Shown: positions 24,706-32,222 of the stretch, piece after piece
Position numbering within the stretch: position 1 is the first letter of the stretch
Layout: every line of letters begins with the position of its first letter
Source of the DNA: Alphaproteobacteria bacterium
GTDB lineage: Bacteria; Pseudomonadota; Alphaproteobacteria; JAJFIK01
Length of the DNA: 39,218 nt
Direction of reading: 5' to 3'
Assembly: GCA_021774965.1 (NCBI GenBank)
Contig: JAJFIL010000206.1
Coordinates: 1-39,218, forward strand
Translations under genes and position numbers: made by a program
Notes under the pieces: model-generated
Told to the model about the DNA's origin: nothing
What the model saw: the letters and a program-made list of their open reading frames with translations, nothing else
The model's database searches: none

Positions 24706-25863
24706 TTATGCTGGCTCATAGGCATCAATCTTTCCGAGCTGGCTTTTTGCCATGGCCTTTATATTTTCAACAATCAGTCCCGTACCCGGCTTTGCGGTGT
24801 AACCCGCAAGATCCCTCAAGAGGTCTGTGTAGTACGCCCGATTGGCATCGACGATCTGTTGCTCCACGTCCTTAACCAATTGAGATAGTTGACGACCTTT
24901 GGGTTGCCCGCTCATTTTCGAGAAGAAAAACCGCAGGATACGTCGCAAGGCGCGGGGCGAGTTTTTAGGCGGAATATGAAGACATCCGATCTCCAGACGC
25001 TTGCCCTCTTTGCTAATCCTCACCGGAGAGAGAAAGCGCTCAAGGCCCTCAAGCTGCGGCGGCACCGGGTTGAAATTGTGAGGCATATCCGGTCGCCGGT
25101 GGATTTGCAGGATGCCAAGACCAGGCACATCCAGCTCAAGTTCCTGAGAGACCACAAAAGGTGTTCGGGTCTCCACATAGCCGTAACCCGTCAGCATCAG
25201 GTGGTCATCGTGGGGGCCATATTTCACGAAACACTCGTTGCCAGTATCGGAAGCTGCGAATTTACCAACAGCCACTTTCCCATCGAGCTGAGCAAAGCCA
25301 TTGGCCATTGGATGATTGTTGAGAAAATCCGCAATCGGATTAATCACGAGGTTGCGACCGCTCTCCGTGCGATCCGCTCTGAAATCAAATTCTCGCGCGA
25401 TGAGGAAAGACTTCAAAACGAAATCATCAGCTCCCCTTCGGGCACACATCTGAACAAAGTCATCACTCGTTATGCGGCGCAGTAAGGCTTCATCTTGGAA
25501 AAAGAGCATGTCCACGGAACTCGCCCGATGAGCGGCGACCTTATGGGTCAGATTATAGATGGATACCATGGTTTCCAGCAGGGCCACTTGCTCCGGTGGC
25601 ATGTCTTTGGAGGTGGAAGCGATGGAAATATCATCCCCCTGCAACGCCAATTGAAATTGATTGAAAGGCAATGCCGCACCGGGTGAAAGCGCCAGAAGCA
25701 AAGCGCTCTGGGGAACGACCTCCGGAGCTTCAAGGCTTAGATTACCCCCCTTGCAGGCAATTGTTAGATCCTCATTGAGGAGTGCTCCGCGCGCGCGCGC
25801 AAGATCACAGAGGTGTCCCAGCTGCTGCTCAACTTCACTATTGTCAGAGATGATTTGAACCAC
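24706..25863 (-). CDS. SET-domain protein, Rubisco LSMT-like, paralog A
   Basis: A 385-residue protein resembling the SET-domain lysine methyltransferases of the Rubisco LSMT/SETD3 group. The markers are, in order, an early GGNLSLEA...ALLLALSPG region, SFLIAREF, INPIADFLNNHP (the Pro-x-Asp-NH segment that forms the SAM and substrate pocket), and NECFVKYGPHDD...GYGYVE, matching the YG-x-S/D-N...YGFV motif. The C-terminal 130 residues resemble a Rubisco-substrate-binding-type helical domain. Start was set to GTG 25863 because that aligns with the start of paralog B and AAGGACAC precedes it; the open frame extends to TTG 25908. The enzyme would be a protein lysine methyltransferase, but a catalytic check has not been made and the target is unknown. 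Confidence 0.75.
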   Translation of the reverse strand: MVQIISDNSEVEQQLGHLCDLARARGALLNEDLTIACKGGNLSLEAPEVVPQSALLLALSPGAALPFNQFQLALQGDDISIASTSKDMPPEQVALLETMVSIYNLTHKVAAHRASSVDMLFFQDEALLRRITSDDFVQMCARRGADDFVLKSFLIAREFDFRADRTESGRNLVINPIADFLNNHPMANGFAQLDGKVAVGKFAASDTGNECFVKYGPHDDHLMLTGYGYVETRTPFVVSQELELDVPGLGILQIHRRPDMPHNFNPVPPQLEGLERFLSPVRISKEGKRLEIGCLHIPPKNSPRALRRILRFFFSKMSGQPKGRQLSQLVKDVEQQIVDANRAYYTDLLRDLAGYTAKPGTGLIVENIKAMAKSQLGKIDAYEPA

Positions 25864-25917
25864 GTGTCCTTGCCCTCGCCCTCGTGCCGCCTGCACAAAG
25901 CAGATCAAAAACGCCGA

Positions 25918-27087
25918 TTAACTGCGCGCCTTCTCAAATGAGTAAGCCTTGACCTTACCCAATTGGCTAGCGGCGGAGACCTTTACGTTTTCGATGATTT
26001 GCTCAGAACCGGGTTTGGCCACATAGGTTTCAAGATCAGAGATCAGGTCTGTGTAGAATTTCACATTGTTATCGATAACCTGCTGCTCTGCGTCGTTGGC
26101 AAATTGAAACACCTCAGTGAAGTGTTTGCCCGTATACATTCTGCCAATAAAGAATTCCAAAACTCGCCGCATTGCTCTCGGCGCTGAAGCCGGCGGAATT
26201 GACAGGCTACCAAACATAAGATGGGTTCGGTCATCACTGAGACGAACCGGTGGGAGGTATCGCTCCAGTCCGCGAAGCTGACCTGGAAGCTCTTTAAAAT
26301 TGTGAGAGGCATTGTGCCTTCTCTGCAGCTCAATAACGCCTAAGTGGGGTATATCTATAGTCATCGGCTGCGAGGCAACCATGGGAGACTGGGTCTCCGC
26401 ATATCCATAGCCGAGCATTATCTGGAAATCATCATGCTTCCCATATCTGACGAAACATTCATTTCCAGATTGGGCCGTCGTAGATTTATCTACGGAAATT
26501 TCAGCTTCAGTATTCACGAAGCCCTTGGCCAAAGGGTGGTGATTGAAAAAATCAATCAAGGGCATGAGCACCTGGCTTTTCTCAACACTCTTTGGTGTGA
26601 GTTTTCGGCCCAATTTACGGGAAGCCAGGAATGATTTGAGATAGAAGTCCCCCTGGTCCCATCCAGAACACGTCGCAACCAATTGTTTGCCCGCAAGTCG
26701 CTCAAGAAGTTCGGTATCATGATGATAAAGAGCATGAGTGGTGCTTGCCTTATGGAAGGCAATCTTTCCCGTAAGATTGTACAGCGTTGTCATGATTTCC
26801 AGCAGAGTAACCTGCACTGGCGACATCGCTTCTGATGTTGAATCGATGCAAATATCATCACCGTTTAGGGATAGCTGGCAGTGATCCAAAGTCAGCAAAG
26901 CATCCCCCGGCACCGCTACAAGTCGCTGCCTTTCGGGAATGGAATGAGGCGCTTCAATGGTCAGATTGCCGCCCTTGCAGCAAATCACAAGGTCCTCGTG
27001 AATAAATGCACCATTGGAGACCAACACCTCCTTCAACTTAAGGAGTTGCTGCTCAATCTCGTGAGTGTCTGCTGTAATTTCGACCAT
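25918..27087 (-). CDS. SET-domain protein, Rubisco LSMT-like, paralog B
   Basis: A 389-residue paralog of the gene at 24706. It has the same order of SET-type segments: SFLASRKLG (152-160), LMPLIDFFNHHP (174-185, with D179, N182, H183), NECFVRYGKHDD (209-220) and GYGYAE (226-231). It is collinear with paralog A with about 40% identity by eye, so it is an old tandem duplication. ATG 27087 lies downstream of a GGA/GAG-containing leader. It is the first gene of the pair, whose coding frames are separated by about 54 bases. Bacterial members of this SET group have few known targets. Confidence 0.78.
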   Translation of the reverse strand: MVEITADTHEIEQQLLKLKEVLVSNGAFIHEDLVICCKGGNLTIEAPHSIPERQRLVAVPGDALLTLDHCQLSLNGDDICIDSTSEAMSPVQVTLLEIMTTLYNLTGKIAFHKASTTHALYHHDTELLERLAGKQLVATCSGWDQGDFYLKSFLASRKLGRKLTPKSVEKSQVLMPLIDFFNHHPLAKGFVNTEAEISVDKSTTAQSGNECFVRYGKHDDFQIMLGYGYAETQSPMVASQPMTIDIPHLGVIELQRRHNASHNFKELPGQLRGLERYLPPVRLSDDRTHLMFGSLSIPPASAPRAMRRVLEFFIGRMYTGKHFTEVFQFANDAEQQVIDNNVKFYTDLISDLETYVAKPGSEQIIENVKVSAASQLGKVKAYSFEKARS

Positions 27088-27203
27088 AATCGCTCATTCC
27101 AGAAAAACCGGAGAATGCATAGCTGAAATCTGGCCCCTTGGATACGGTCTTTTGGTTAAATGCCTAACCTGGCCTCACAGGACGAGGGAACCACTTATGC
27201 GCC

Positions 27204-27791
27204 CTAGCGGTGGTCCTCCCCCGTCCAGCCGTGCCCCTTCAGATGCTCATCGGCATAGTCGAGGGGGCTTTGTTCCAGCTCCGTGGACAATGTGTCGTTC
27301 CACCGGTTGAGCCAGCCAAAAAGAGAGATCACAGCAACGATCTCGATAATTTCATCATCCGTATAGTGATCTTTAAGCTTGGCAAAGTCCGCATCTGTTA
27401 CCGCATTGGGCACAGCCCCGCCCCCTTGCGCCACCACAAGGGCTGCGCGTTCAGCATCTGAGAACAGATCGCTGGTCTCATATTCCCAGATGGCATCGAA
27501 CTTTTCTTGAGAGACCCCACCGTGCACCGCGGAATGGGCCGTATGCGCCATGCAATACTGACATCCCGCCGAGCGGCTGCAGATAAAGGCAATCAGGCCC
27601 TTGAGTTCTTTGGAGACCTTGCCCGGCCCATTGGCAACGGCTGCCAGTCCGGCAAAAGCATCCATCAAGGGCTTGTTGCGCCCCATATCCAGCAGCGAAT
27701 TAGGCAGAAAGCCCATCATCCCTTCGACCAGTTGAAACAGGCCTTCGTGCTCAGCCAAATCGTCCCGTTTCGGTGTATCAAGTCTCGACAT
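27204..27791 (-). CDS. Carboxymuconolactone decarboxylase/AhpD-like peroxidase
   Basis: A 195-residue protein of the AhpD-like alkylhydroperoxidase group. The active-site sequence is GCQYCMAH (C77-x2-C80-x2-H83) in an all-helical context (KELKGLIAFICSRSAG). Proteins of this family reduce peroxides using the Cys pair; some members are decarboxylases. The start at 27791 follows GGGAGGTCTCCC. Longer frames upstream to 27941 are not homologous. The gene diverges from the sulfatase-family gene at 27852 across only 60 bases. Confidence 0.9.
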   Translation of the reverse strand: MSRLDTPKRDDLAEHEGLFQLVEGMMGFLPNSLLDMGRNKPLMDAFAGLAAVANGPGKVSKELKGLIAFICSRSAGCQYCMAHTAHSAVHGGVSQEKFDAIWEYETSDLFSDAERAALVVAQGGGAVPNAVTDADFAKLKDHYTDDEIIEIVAVISLFGWLNRWNDTLSTELEQSPLDYADEHLKGHGWTGEDHR

Positions 27792-27851
27792 GGGAGACCT
27801 CCCTCGTTCTAATGCTGCGTGCTCAAACCCCAACTCGTGGGAGACCTCAAG

Positions 27852-29390
27852 ATGCAGCCTAACATCCTTTTTATCACAGCGGACCAGTGGCGCGGCGATT
27901 GCCTTTCCCACGGGGGCCATCCCATGGTCAAAACTCCCCATCTGGATGCTCTCGCCAAGGAAGGGGTTTCATTCCGTAGGCATTATGCCAACTGCGTGCC
28001 GTGTGCGCCCAGCCGCGCCTCCATCCATACCGGCATGTATCTGCAGAACCACCGCTCCGGCACCAACCAGACCCCCCTGGACCGGCGCCATACCAACTGG
28101 GCGCTTGAGCTACGCAAAGCAGGGTATGACCCGGTTCTGCTGGGCTATACCGACACAGTGCCGGACCCCCGCAATCACGCACCGGATGATCCCATGCTTG
28201 CCAATTGGGAGGGCGTATTGCCGGGCCTGAAGGCTGAGTTGGACATGAACACGGACCCAGGCACCTGGTATGAGTACTGCAAAACCAAGGGCTATGACGT
28301 CCCCAAGGCAAGACCCATGCTCTACGCCCTGCGAGGGTCCGGGCCTGAGTGGGAAGAGGGCGCGGAGGCACCCAAGCCGCTGGCGATCTCCAAGGACGAC
28401 AACGACACGGCTTACCTTTTCAACCGGACCATGGACTATATCTCAGACCAAAGCCGCCCCTGGGCGGTGCACCTTTCCATCATGCGCCCTCACCCGCCGT
28501 GGATAGCGTCTGAGCCTTACAACGCCATGTACGACCCCATGGATGTGCCGCCGTTCGCGCGCAAAGAAACCGCAGCGGAAGAAGGCAAGCAGCATCCCTG
28601 GCTGGCCCATCAATTGGGGCGCAAGATTTATCACGCACCGGTCAATGAGAAGTCCCTGCGCCGTCACAAGGCGGTCTATTATGGGCTCATGACCGAGGTG
28701 GATCACCACATGGGGCGGTTGATGGAATTCCTCAAGGCCTCAGACCTGTTGGACAATACATTGGTGGTGTTTGTGTCTGATCACGGCGAGCAGATGGGCG
28801 ATCACTGGCTGCGCGGCAAGTGCGGGTATTTCGATGGCTCCTACCACGTACCCCTGATCATTCGCGACCCACGCAAGGCGGCAGACAAGACCAGAGGCAC
28901 GCAGATTAATTCGTTTACGGAGAATGTGGACCTCATGCCGACGCTGTTGGCTCATGCCGGGGTGGAAGTGCCCGTGCAATGCGACGGCCATGACTTATCA
29001 CCGTTCATTGAGACCGGCACCGCGCCAACTCATTGGCGCTCTGAAGCGCATTGGGAATTTGACTTCCGTAACCCGGCGGACGATCACGCGGAACAGGATT
29101 TAGGCCTCTCCTTGCACCAATGCGTGATGAACATCATCCGCGATGAGAAGTTCAAATATGTGCACTTCGCAGGCCTGCCGCCCTTGTTGTTTGATCTGGA
29201 GGCGGACCCGGGGGAATTCAACAACCTGGCCGAGGACCCGGCGTATCAGGGAGTGCTGTTAAAGTACGCCCAGAAAATGCTCTCCTGGCGCATGACCCAC
29301 GATGAGCAAACGCTGACGCACTATGCCATCACGCCAGAGGGCCTAAAGGAACGCGCAGCACCGAGGTATCCGCTGTTCTCGGGGGCATGA
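27852..29390 (+). CDS. Phosphonate monoester hydrolase-type sulfatase superfamily protein
   Basis: A 512-residue alkaline-phosphatase-superfamily hydrolase. Residues 1-20 have NILFITADQWRGD with a metal-binding Asp. The formylglycine site is C51-A-P-S-R55 in NCVPCAPSRAS. Later motifs are YHVPLIIRDPR and VSDHGEQMGDH. Overall text such as PLDRRHTNW, GYTDTVPDPR and EFDFRNPADDH closely follows Rhizobium phosphonate monoester hydrolase, a promiscuous phosphodiesterase/phosphonate/sulfate-ester hydrolase, rather than choline sulfatase. The cognate Cys is conserved, so a sulfatase-maturing enzyme is needed; none is in this window. ATG 27852 follows GGGAG; upstream frames to 27819 are not supported. 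Confidence 0.9.
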   Translation: MQPNILFITADQWRGDCLSHGGHPMVKTPHLDALAKEGVSFRRHYANCVPCAPSRASIHTGMYLQNHRSGTNQTPLDRRHTNWALELRKAGYDPVLLGYTDTVPDPRNHAPDDPMLANWEGVLPGLKAELDMNTDPGTWYEYCKTKGYDVPKARPMLYALRGSGPEWEEGAEAPKPLAISKDDNDTAYLFNRTMDYISDQSRPWAVHLSIMRPHPPWIASEPYNAMYDPMDVPPFARKETAAEEGKQHPWLAHQLGRKIYHAPVNEKSLRRHKAVYYGLMTEVDHHMGRLMEFLKASDLLDNTLVVFVSDHGEQMGDHWLRGKCGYFDGSYHVPLIIRDPRKAADKTRGTQINSFTENVDLMPTLLAHAGVEVPVQCDGHDLSPFIETGTAPTHWRSEAHWEFDFRNPADDHAEQDLGLSLHQCVMNIIRDEKFKYVHFAGLPPLLFDLEADPGEFNNLAEDPAYQGVLLKYAQKMLSWRMTHDEQTLTHYAITPEGLKERAAPRYPLFSGA

Positions 29391-29401
29391 GTTTTTTCAT
29401 T

Positions 29402-29495
29402 GTCATTCCGGGGCAGCTAGCTGAACCCGGAATCTCCGGATCTCAGATTGCTGGTCCAGATTCCGGATCACGAGCAAGCTCGCGTCCGGAATGAC
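29402..29495. repeat. Inverted repeat around dispersed CCGGAAT elements
   Basis: Perfect 10-bp arms GTCATTCCGG (29402-29411) and CCGGAATGAC (29486-29495). The interior holds more copies of CCGGA and AGATTCCGGATC. It lies 12 bases past the stop of the hydrolase gene and may serve in transcript ending. Similar CCGGA palindromes occur at 35274-35290. Confidence 0.7.
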
Positions 29496-29533
29496 GGATT
29501 ATCCAACTCCCCTCCCCCAGTGCGGGCACACCC

Positions 29534-29584
29534 CTACAACACCAGCCGCACGTTCTCCCACGCGACGAACGCATGCTCACGCAT
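29534..29584 (-). pseudogene. Tail remnant of a second MBL-fold gene
   Basis: 17 codons including TAG, reading MREHAFVAWENVRLVL, nearly the same as the C-terminal end of the MBL-fold gene at 30393 (WEHAFVARENVRLVL). DNA agrees in blocks such as CACCAGCCGCAC and ACGAACGC. No upstream portion of the gene remains, so a tandem copy has been mostly deleted or replaced by the zinc-ribbon and cold-shock genes. Confidence 0.8.
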
Positions 29585-29625
29585 GTTGAGAACTTGATTT
29601 ATTTGGGCTTTGGGGCGCTAGCGAA

Positions 29626-29799
29626 CTAGGCGCTGCGCCATGTGTTTGAGGATTTGCACTTGCGGCAGATGCGTTCGCCGGACCATTCGCTGGAGAACGT
29701 TGTGCTGCACATCAGGCATTTGCGGGTTTTGGCGGTTGGCGTTGTGTCGCCCTCTGAAACCGGCTTTTCCGGATTATCCTTTAAGGCGTATCTGGCCAT
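29626..29799 (-). CDS. Small zinc-ribbon protein
   Basis: A 57-residue protein with two cysteine pairs, C28-x2-C31 (RKCLMCSTTF) and C45-x2-C48 (ICRKCKSSNTWR), the layout of a zinc ribbon. The N-terminal 25 residues are polar and probably disordered. ATG at 29799 has AAAGG seven bases upstream. A longer frame to 29853 lacks support. Small zinc ribbons of this kind are common in alphaproteobacteria, and no function is known to me. It stands downstream of the cold-shock gene, behind a terminator. Confidence 0.75.
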   Translation of the reverse strand: MARYALKDNPEKPVSEGDTTPTAKTRKCLMCSTTFSSEWSGERICRKCKSSNTWRSA

Positions 29800-29851
29800 T
29801 TCAAAACCTTTCCTGAACTCGATAAGCTCATTGCAAAACTCGTGGTTTCGC

Positions 29852-29884
29852 AAAAAAACCGCCCCCAGGAAATCCTGGAGGCGG
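29852..29884 (-). terminator. Rho-independent terminator of the cold-shock gene
   Basis: On the minus strand CCGCCTCCAGG pairs with CCTGGGGGCGG (11 bp, G-U pair) around a 4-base loop and is followed by TTTTTTT. It lies 12 bases after the cold-shock stop codon. Confidence 0.92.
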
Positions 29885-29895
29885 CCTTCGTGTAG

Positions 29896-30105
29896 TTAGT
29901 CAGCCATCGCAATGTTTTCGGCAGATTCTTTGCCGTCGCGACCGGGCTCAAGGTCGTATGTGACCTTGTCGCCTTCGTTGAGGGTGCTCAGACCTGCGCG
30001 TTCGATTGCAGAAATATGCACAAACGCATCTTTCGAGCCGTCTTCTGGCTGAATAAATCCAAAACCTTTTGCGGTGTTGAAGAATTTAACGGTACCTGTA
30101 GTCAT
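29896..30105 (-). CDS. Cold-shock domain protein, CspA-like
   Basis: A 69-residue single-domain cold-shock protein that binds single-stranded RNA/DNA. RNP1 is KGFGFI (residues 13-18) and RNP2 is AFVHI (27-31). The start chosen (MTTGTVKFFN) is the third of three ATGs at 30111, 30108 and 30105, because AAAGG is 8 bases before it. A strong terminator follows. Upstream, 30106-30392 (about 290 bases) holds no gene; such leaders often regulate cold-shock mRNA, but I could not pick out a promoter or defined structure. Confidence 0.97.
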   Translation of the reverse strand: MTTGTVKFFNTAKGFGFIQPEDGSKDAFVHISAIERAGLSTLNEGDKVTYDLEPGRDGKESAENIAMAD

Positions 30106-30392
30106 CATCATATCCTTTCACAGAGATGTTTGCGTGGCTCACCTCATGTGAGGGCACGTTTGGCAGCATTCCAATGTAAGGGTATAACGAGAGATATCGG
30201 CGAACCGGTATTCAGTATCACCATCGCTGTAATGCTTGAGGCAGGCAAATGACACAAATCTCAGAAAAATCAAGCTAAATCAGGATATTAAACAGCTAAA
30301 CAGCTCTGCACCCCCGCTGCGCGCCACCTGCATTTTTGGAAAAATTGGCAGAAATCCGGGCCTAATCACCCTTTAATGCCCACCATTGCCCC

Positions 30393-31244
30393 TTAAAGCA
30401 CCAGCCGCACATTTTCTCGCGCCACGAACGCGTGCTCCCACATTTCGCGGGCGCGGCATTCGATTTCTTCCATCTTTTCGTCCTCGTGATCGGGGTCATG
30501 ATGGAAAATAGCGAGTTGTTTCACATTCGCGGCTTTGCAGAGGCGGATGCCTTCTTGCCAGGTGGAATGGCCCCAGCCGACTTTGGCGTCGAACTCTGCG
30601 TCATCGTAAGAGCAATCATAGATCACCATGTCCGCGTCTTTGATCAGCCCAAGGATGTTTTCATCGGGCTTGCCGGGCACGTGTTCGGTGTCTGTCACAT
30701 AACAAAGTGACTTGCCGTCAAATTCCAGACGATAGGCGGTCGCCCCGCCGGGATGATTTAAGGGCGCCGTGCGCACATGGATTTTGTCGGATAAGTCAAA
30801 GTCATCCCCGGCGGTGAAATCCTGAAAGGAGAACTGCGCCAGCATGATGTCGATGGGCACGGGGAAATAGGGCGCCGTCATTTGCTCCCCTAACACGCCC
30901 TGAATGGTGCGGCCTTCACTCTCATGCCCATTGCTCGTATGTGCGTCGCCCAAATGCCCTGCCATAATCTTGAAATTACATTGGGCATCGAACGCGGGCT
31001 TGAAGAATGGAAAGCCGTTGATGTGATCCCAATGGGTATGGGACATGAGGATCGTGGCCTCATGCGCACCCTTTTTCAGCATCCAATTGCCCAGATTTCG
31101 GATGCCGGTGCCCGCATCAAAGATGACTTTCTCCCCGCCCATGGAAACTTCCACACACGAGGTGTTGCCGCCAAAAATGGTGTGCTTGGGCCCGGGACAG
31201 GCAATGGTGCCGCGCACCCCCCAGAATTTCACTTTAAAGGCCAT
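30393..31244 (-). CDS. MBL-fold metallohydrolase
   Basis: A 283-residue metallo-beta-lactamase-fold hydrolase of the PhnP/cyclic-phosphodiesterase-like group. The N-terminal GVRGTIACPGPKHTIFGGNTSC (residues 9-30, in two parts) is characteristic. The metal motif is SHTHWDH (68-74, H69-x-H71-x-D73-H74), with later ligand candidates LNHPGG and YDCSYD. Substrate could be a cyclic nucleotide or nucleotide phosphodiester, but it cannot be told. ATG 31244 was chosen over GTG 31262. A short fragment matching its C-terminal end lies at 29534. Confidence 0.9.
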   Translation of the reverse strand: MAFKVKFWGVRGTIACPGPKHTIFGGNTSCVEVSMGGEKVIFDAGTGIRNLGNWMLKKGAHEATILMSHTHWDHINGFPFFKPAFDAQCNFKIMAGHLGDAHTSNGHESEGRTIQGVLGEQMTAPYFPVPIDIMLAQFSFQDFTAGDDFDLSDKIHVRTAPLNHPGGATAYRLEFDGKSLCYVTDTEHVPGKPDENILGLIKDADMVIYDCSYDDAEFDAKVGWGHSTWQEGIRLCKAANVKQLAIFHHDPDHEDEKMEEIECRAREMWEHAFVARENVRLVL

Positions 31245-31393
31245 GGGATCTCTAGTTTCCACGATTCAACGCAATGCCAAGAATGGCACAGAGATAGGAT
31301 GCGTCAAGATCGGGTAGGTATCCAACTGGATCAGCGGCAATTGACCAGCCCTCAGCCAACCCTCACCACGCAACCCACACCCAGCACGAAGCG

Positions 31394-31765
31394 CTACCCA
31401 GCGAATGAGCCGTCTTCCAGAAGCTGATTGGCGTAGCGGGCTGCTCTTTCTGCTGCCACGCCCAGGCGCTCCACAATATCGCTGTGTTCGGGGGTGGCGA
31501 GGGCGTCCAGGCCCTCCGCGGCGACGGCCAGATCAGCCAGCTCACCTGCGCCGACCCCGAGACAGGAGCCTTTGAGGCGGTGGGCCATCCGCTTCCAGAC
31601 GTCAAACTCAATGGCCCAACGCAAATCCTCGACCATCTCCCCCATTTGCTCGATAAAGAGGCGCAGAACCTCGCGGGTGACCTCTAGATCATTGGCCGTA
31701 TACTGGGACAGATGTTCCAGATCTATGGGCAGGGGCCCGCCATCTATCGTCTCAACATTACCCAT
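31394..31765 (-). CDS. Hpt (histidine phosphotransfer) domain protein
   Basis: A 123-residue four-helix Hpt protein. The phosphorylated His is H62 in MAHRLKGSCLGVGAGELADLA, the standard H-x-x-K-G pattern. Helices before it are HLSQYTANDLEVTREVLRLF and after it EGLDALATPEHSDIV. It would pass a phosphate between a hybrid kinase and a response regulator. No kinase or regulator lies nearby. Start at 31765 follows AGG six bases upstream; a TTG frame to 31810 is less likely. Next gene on that strand is the MBL hydrolase, 149 bases downstream. Confidence 0.92.
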   Translation of the reverse strand: MGNVETIDGGPLPIDLEHLSQYTANDLEVTREVLRLFIEQMGEMVEDLRWAIEFDVWKRMAHRLKGSCLGVGAGELADLAVAAEGLDALATPEHSDIVERLGVAAERAARYANQLLEDGSFAG

Positions 31766-32176
31766 AACTTGCCTCACATGAGCAGCCGGATTTGGCCTTG
31801 GGAGAGACAAGCCTACCCAAGAGAGCTTAGAGGGAGCTTAAGGACGCCCTCAGGGCCCAAAATTGAGGCTGGCAACTGTTAAAAACGGTTAATAAGTGAT
31901 TAAAGGGACTAGGTTTTACGCCTCGAAGCGGGTAGCTTCGGCGGCTATGGGAGTTACATTCGTTGAGTTTCGTTGCGGGGGCACGGGCTGGCGAGGAATA
32001 TGCGCATTGCAGGAGGCATCCTGAGGGCCAAAGCGCACGATCCTTGCGGCTGAATACGAAAAGGGGCACGAGAGGCCTTGCCGCCACCAGCGCAGAACGC
32101 GCACCACCCAGGCGACTTTCCCTCCATCCGCTCCATCTTGGTCCGCACCTCCCCTATCCGGGGCGGGCGTTTAAAG
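31766..32176. other. Gene-free structured region
   Basis: About 410 bases between the Hpt gene and the coiled-coil gene. No plausible protein was found. There are nested pairings, for example TGCGC...GCGCA around CAGGA-GGCA-TCCTG near 31998-32035, and a GGCGGC...GCCGCC pair across most of it. A small RNA is possible but I recognise no family. Confidence 0.35.
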
Positions 32177-32218
32177 TCAGTTTTAATGGTCAGTCTTAGA
32201 GTTCAGTTTAAAGGTCAA
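32177..32218 (+). repeat. Tandem TCAG repeats before the coiled-coil gene
   Basis: Four TCAG/TCAA units at 32177, 32190, 32203 and 32215, with spacing of 13, 13 and 12 bases. Each is followed by T-rich/TTA sequence (TTTTA, TCTTA, TTTAA). The array ends 4 bases before the ATG at 32223. It could be an operator array or an unusual leader. Confidence 0.7.
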
Positions 32219-32222
32219 TTGC

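Noticed and set aside
31963-32199. 78-codon plus-strand frame before the coiled-coil gene
   Set aside because: Arg/Pro-rich, non-ATG start, no ribosome-binding site, unlike any protein.
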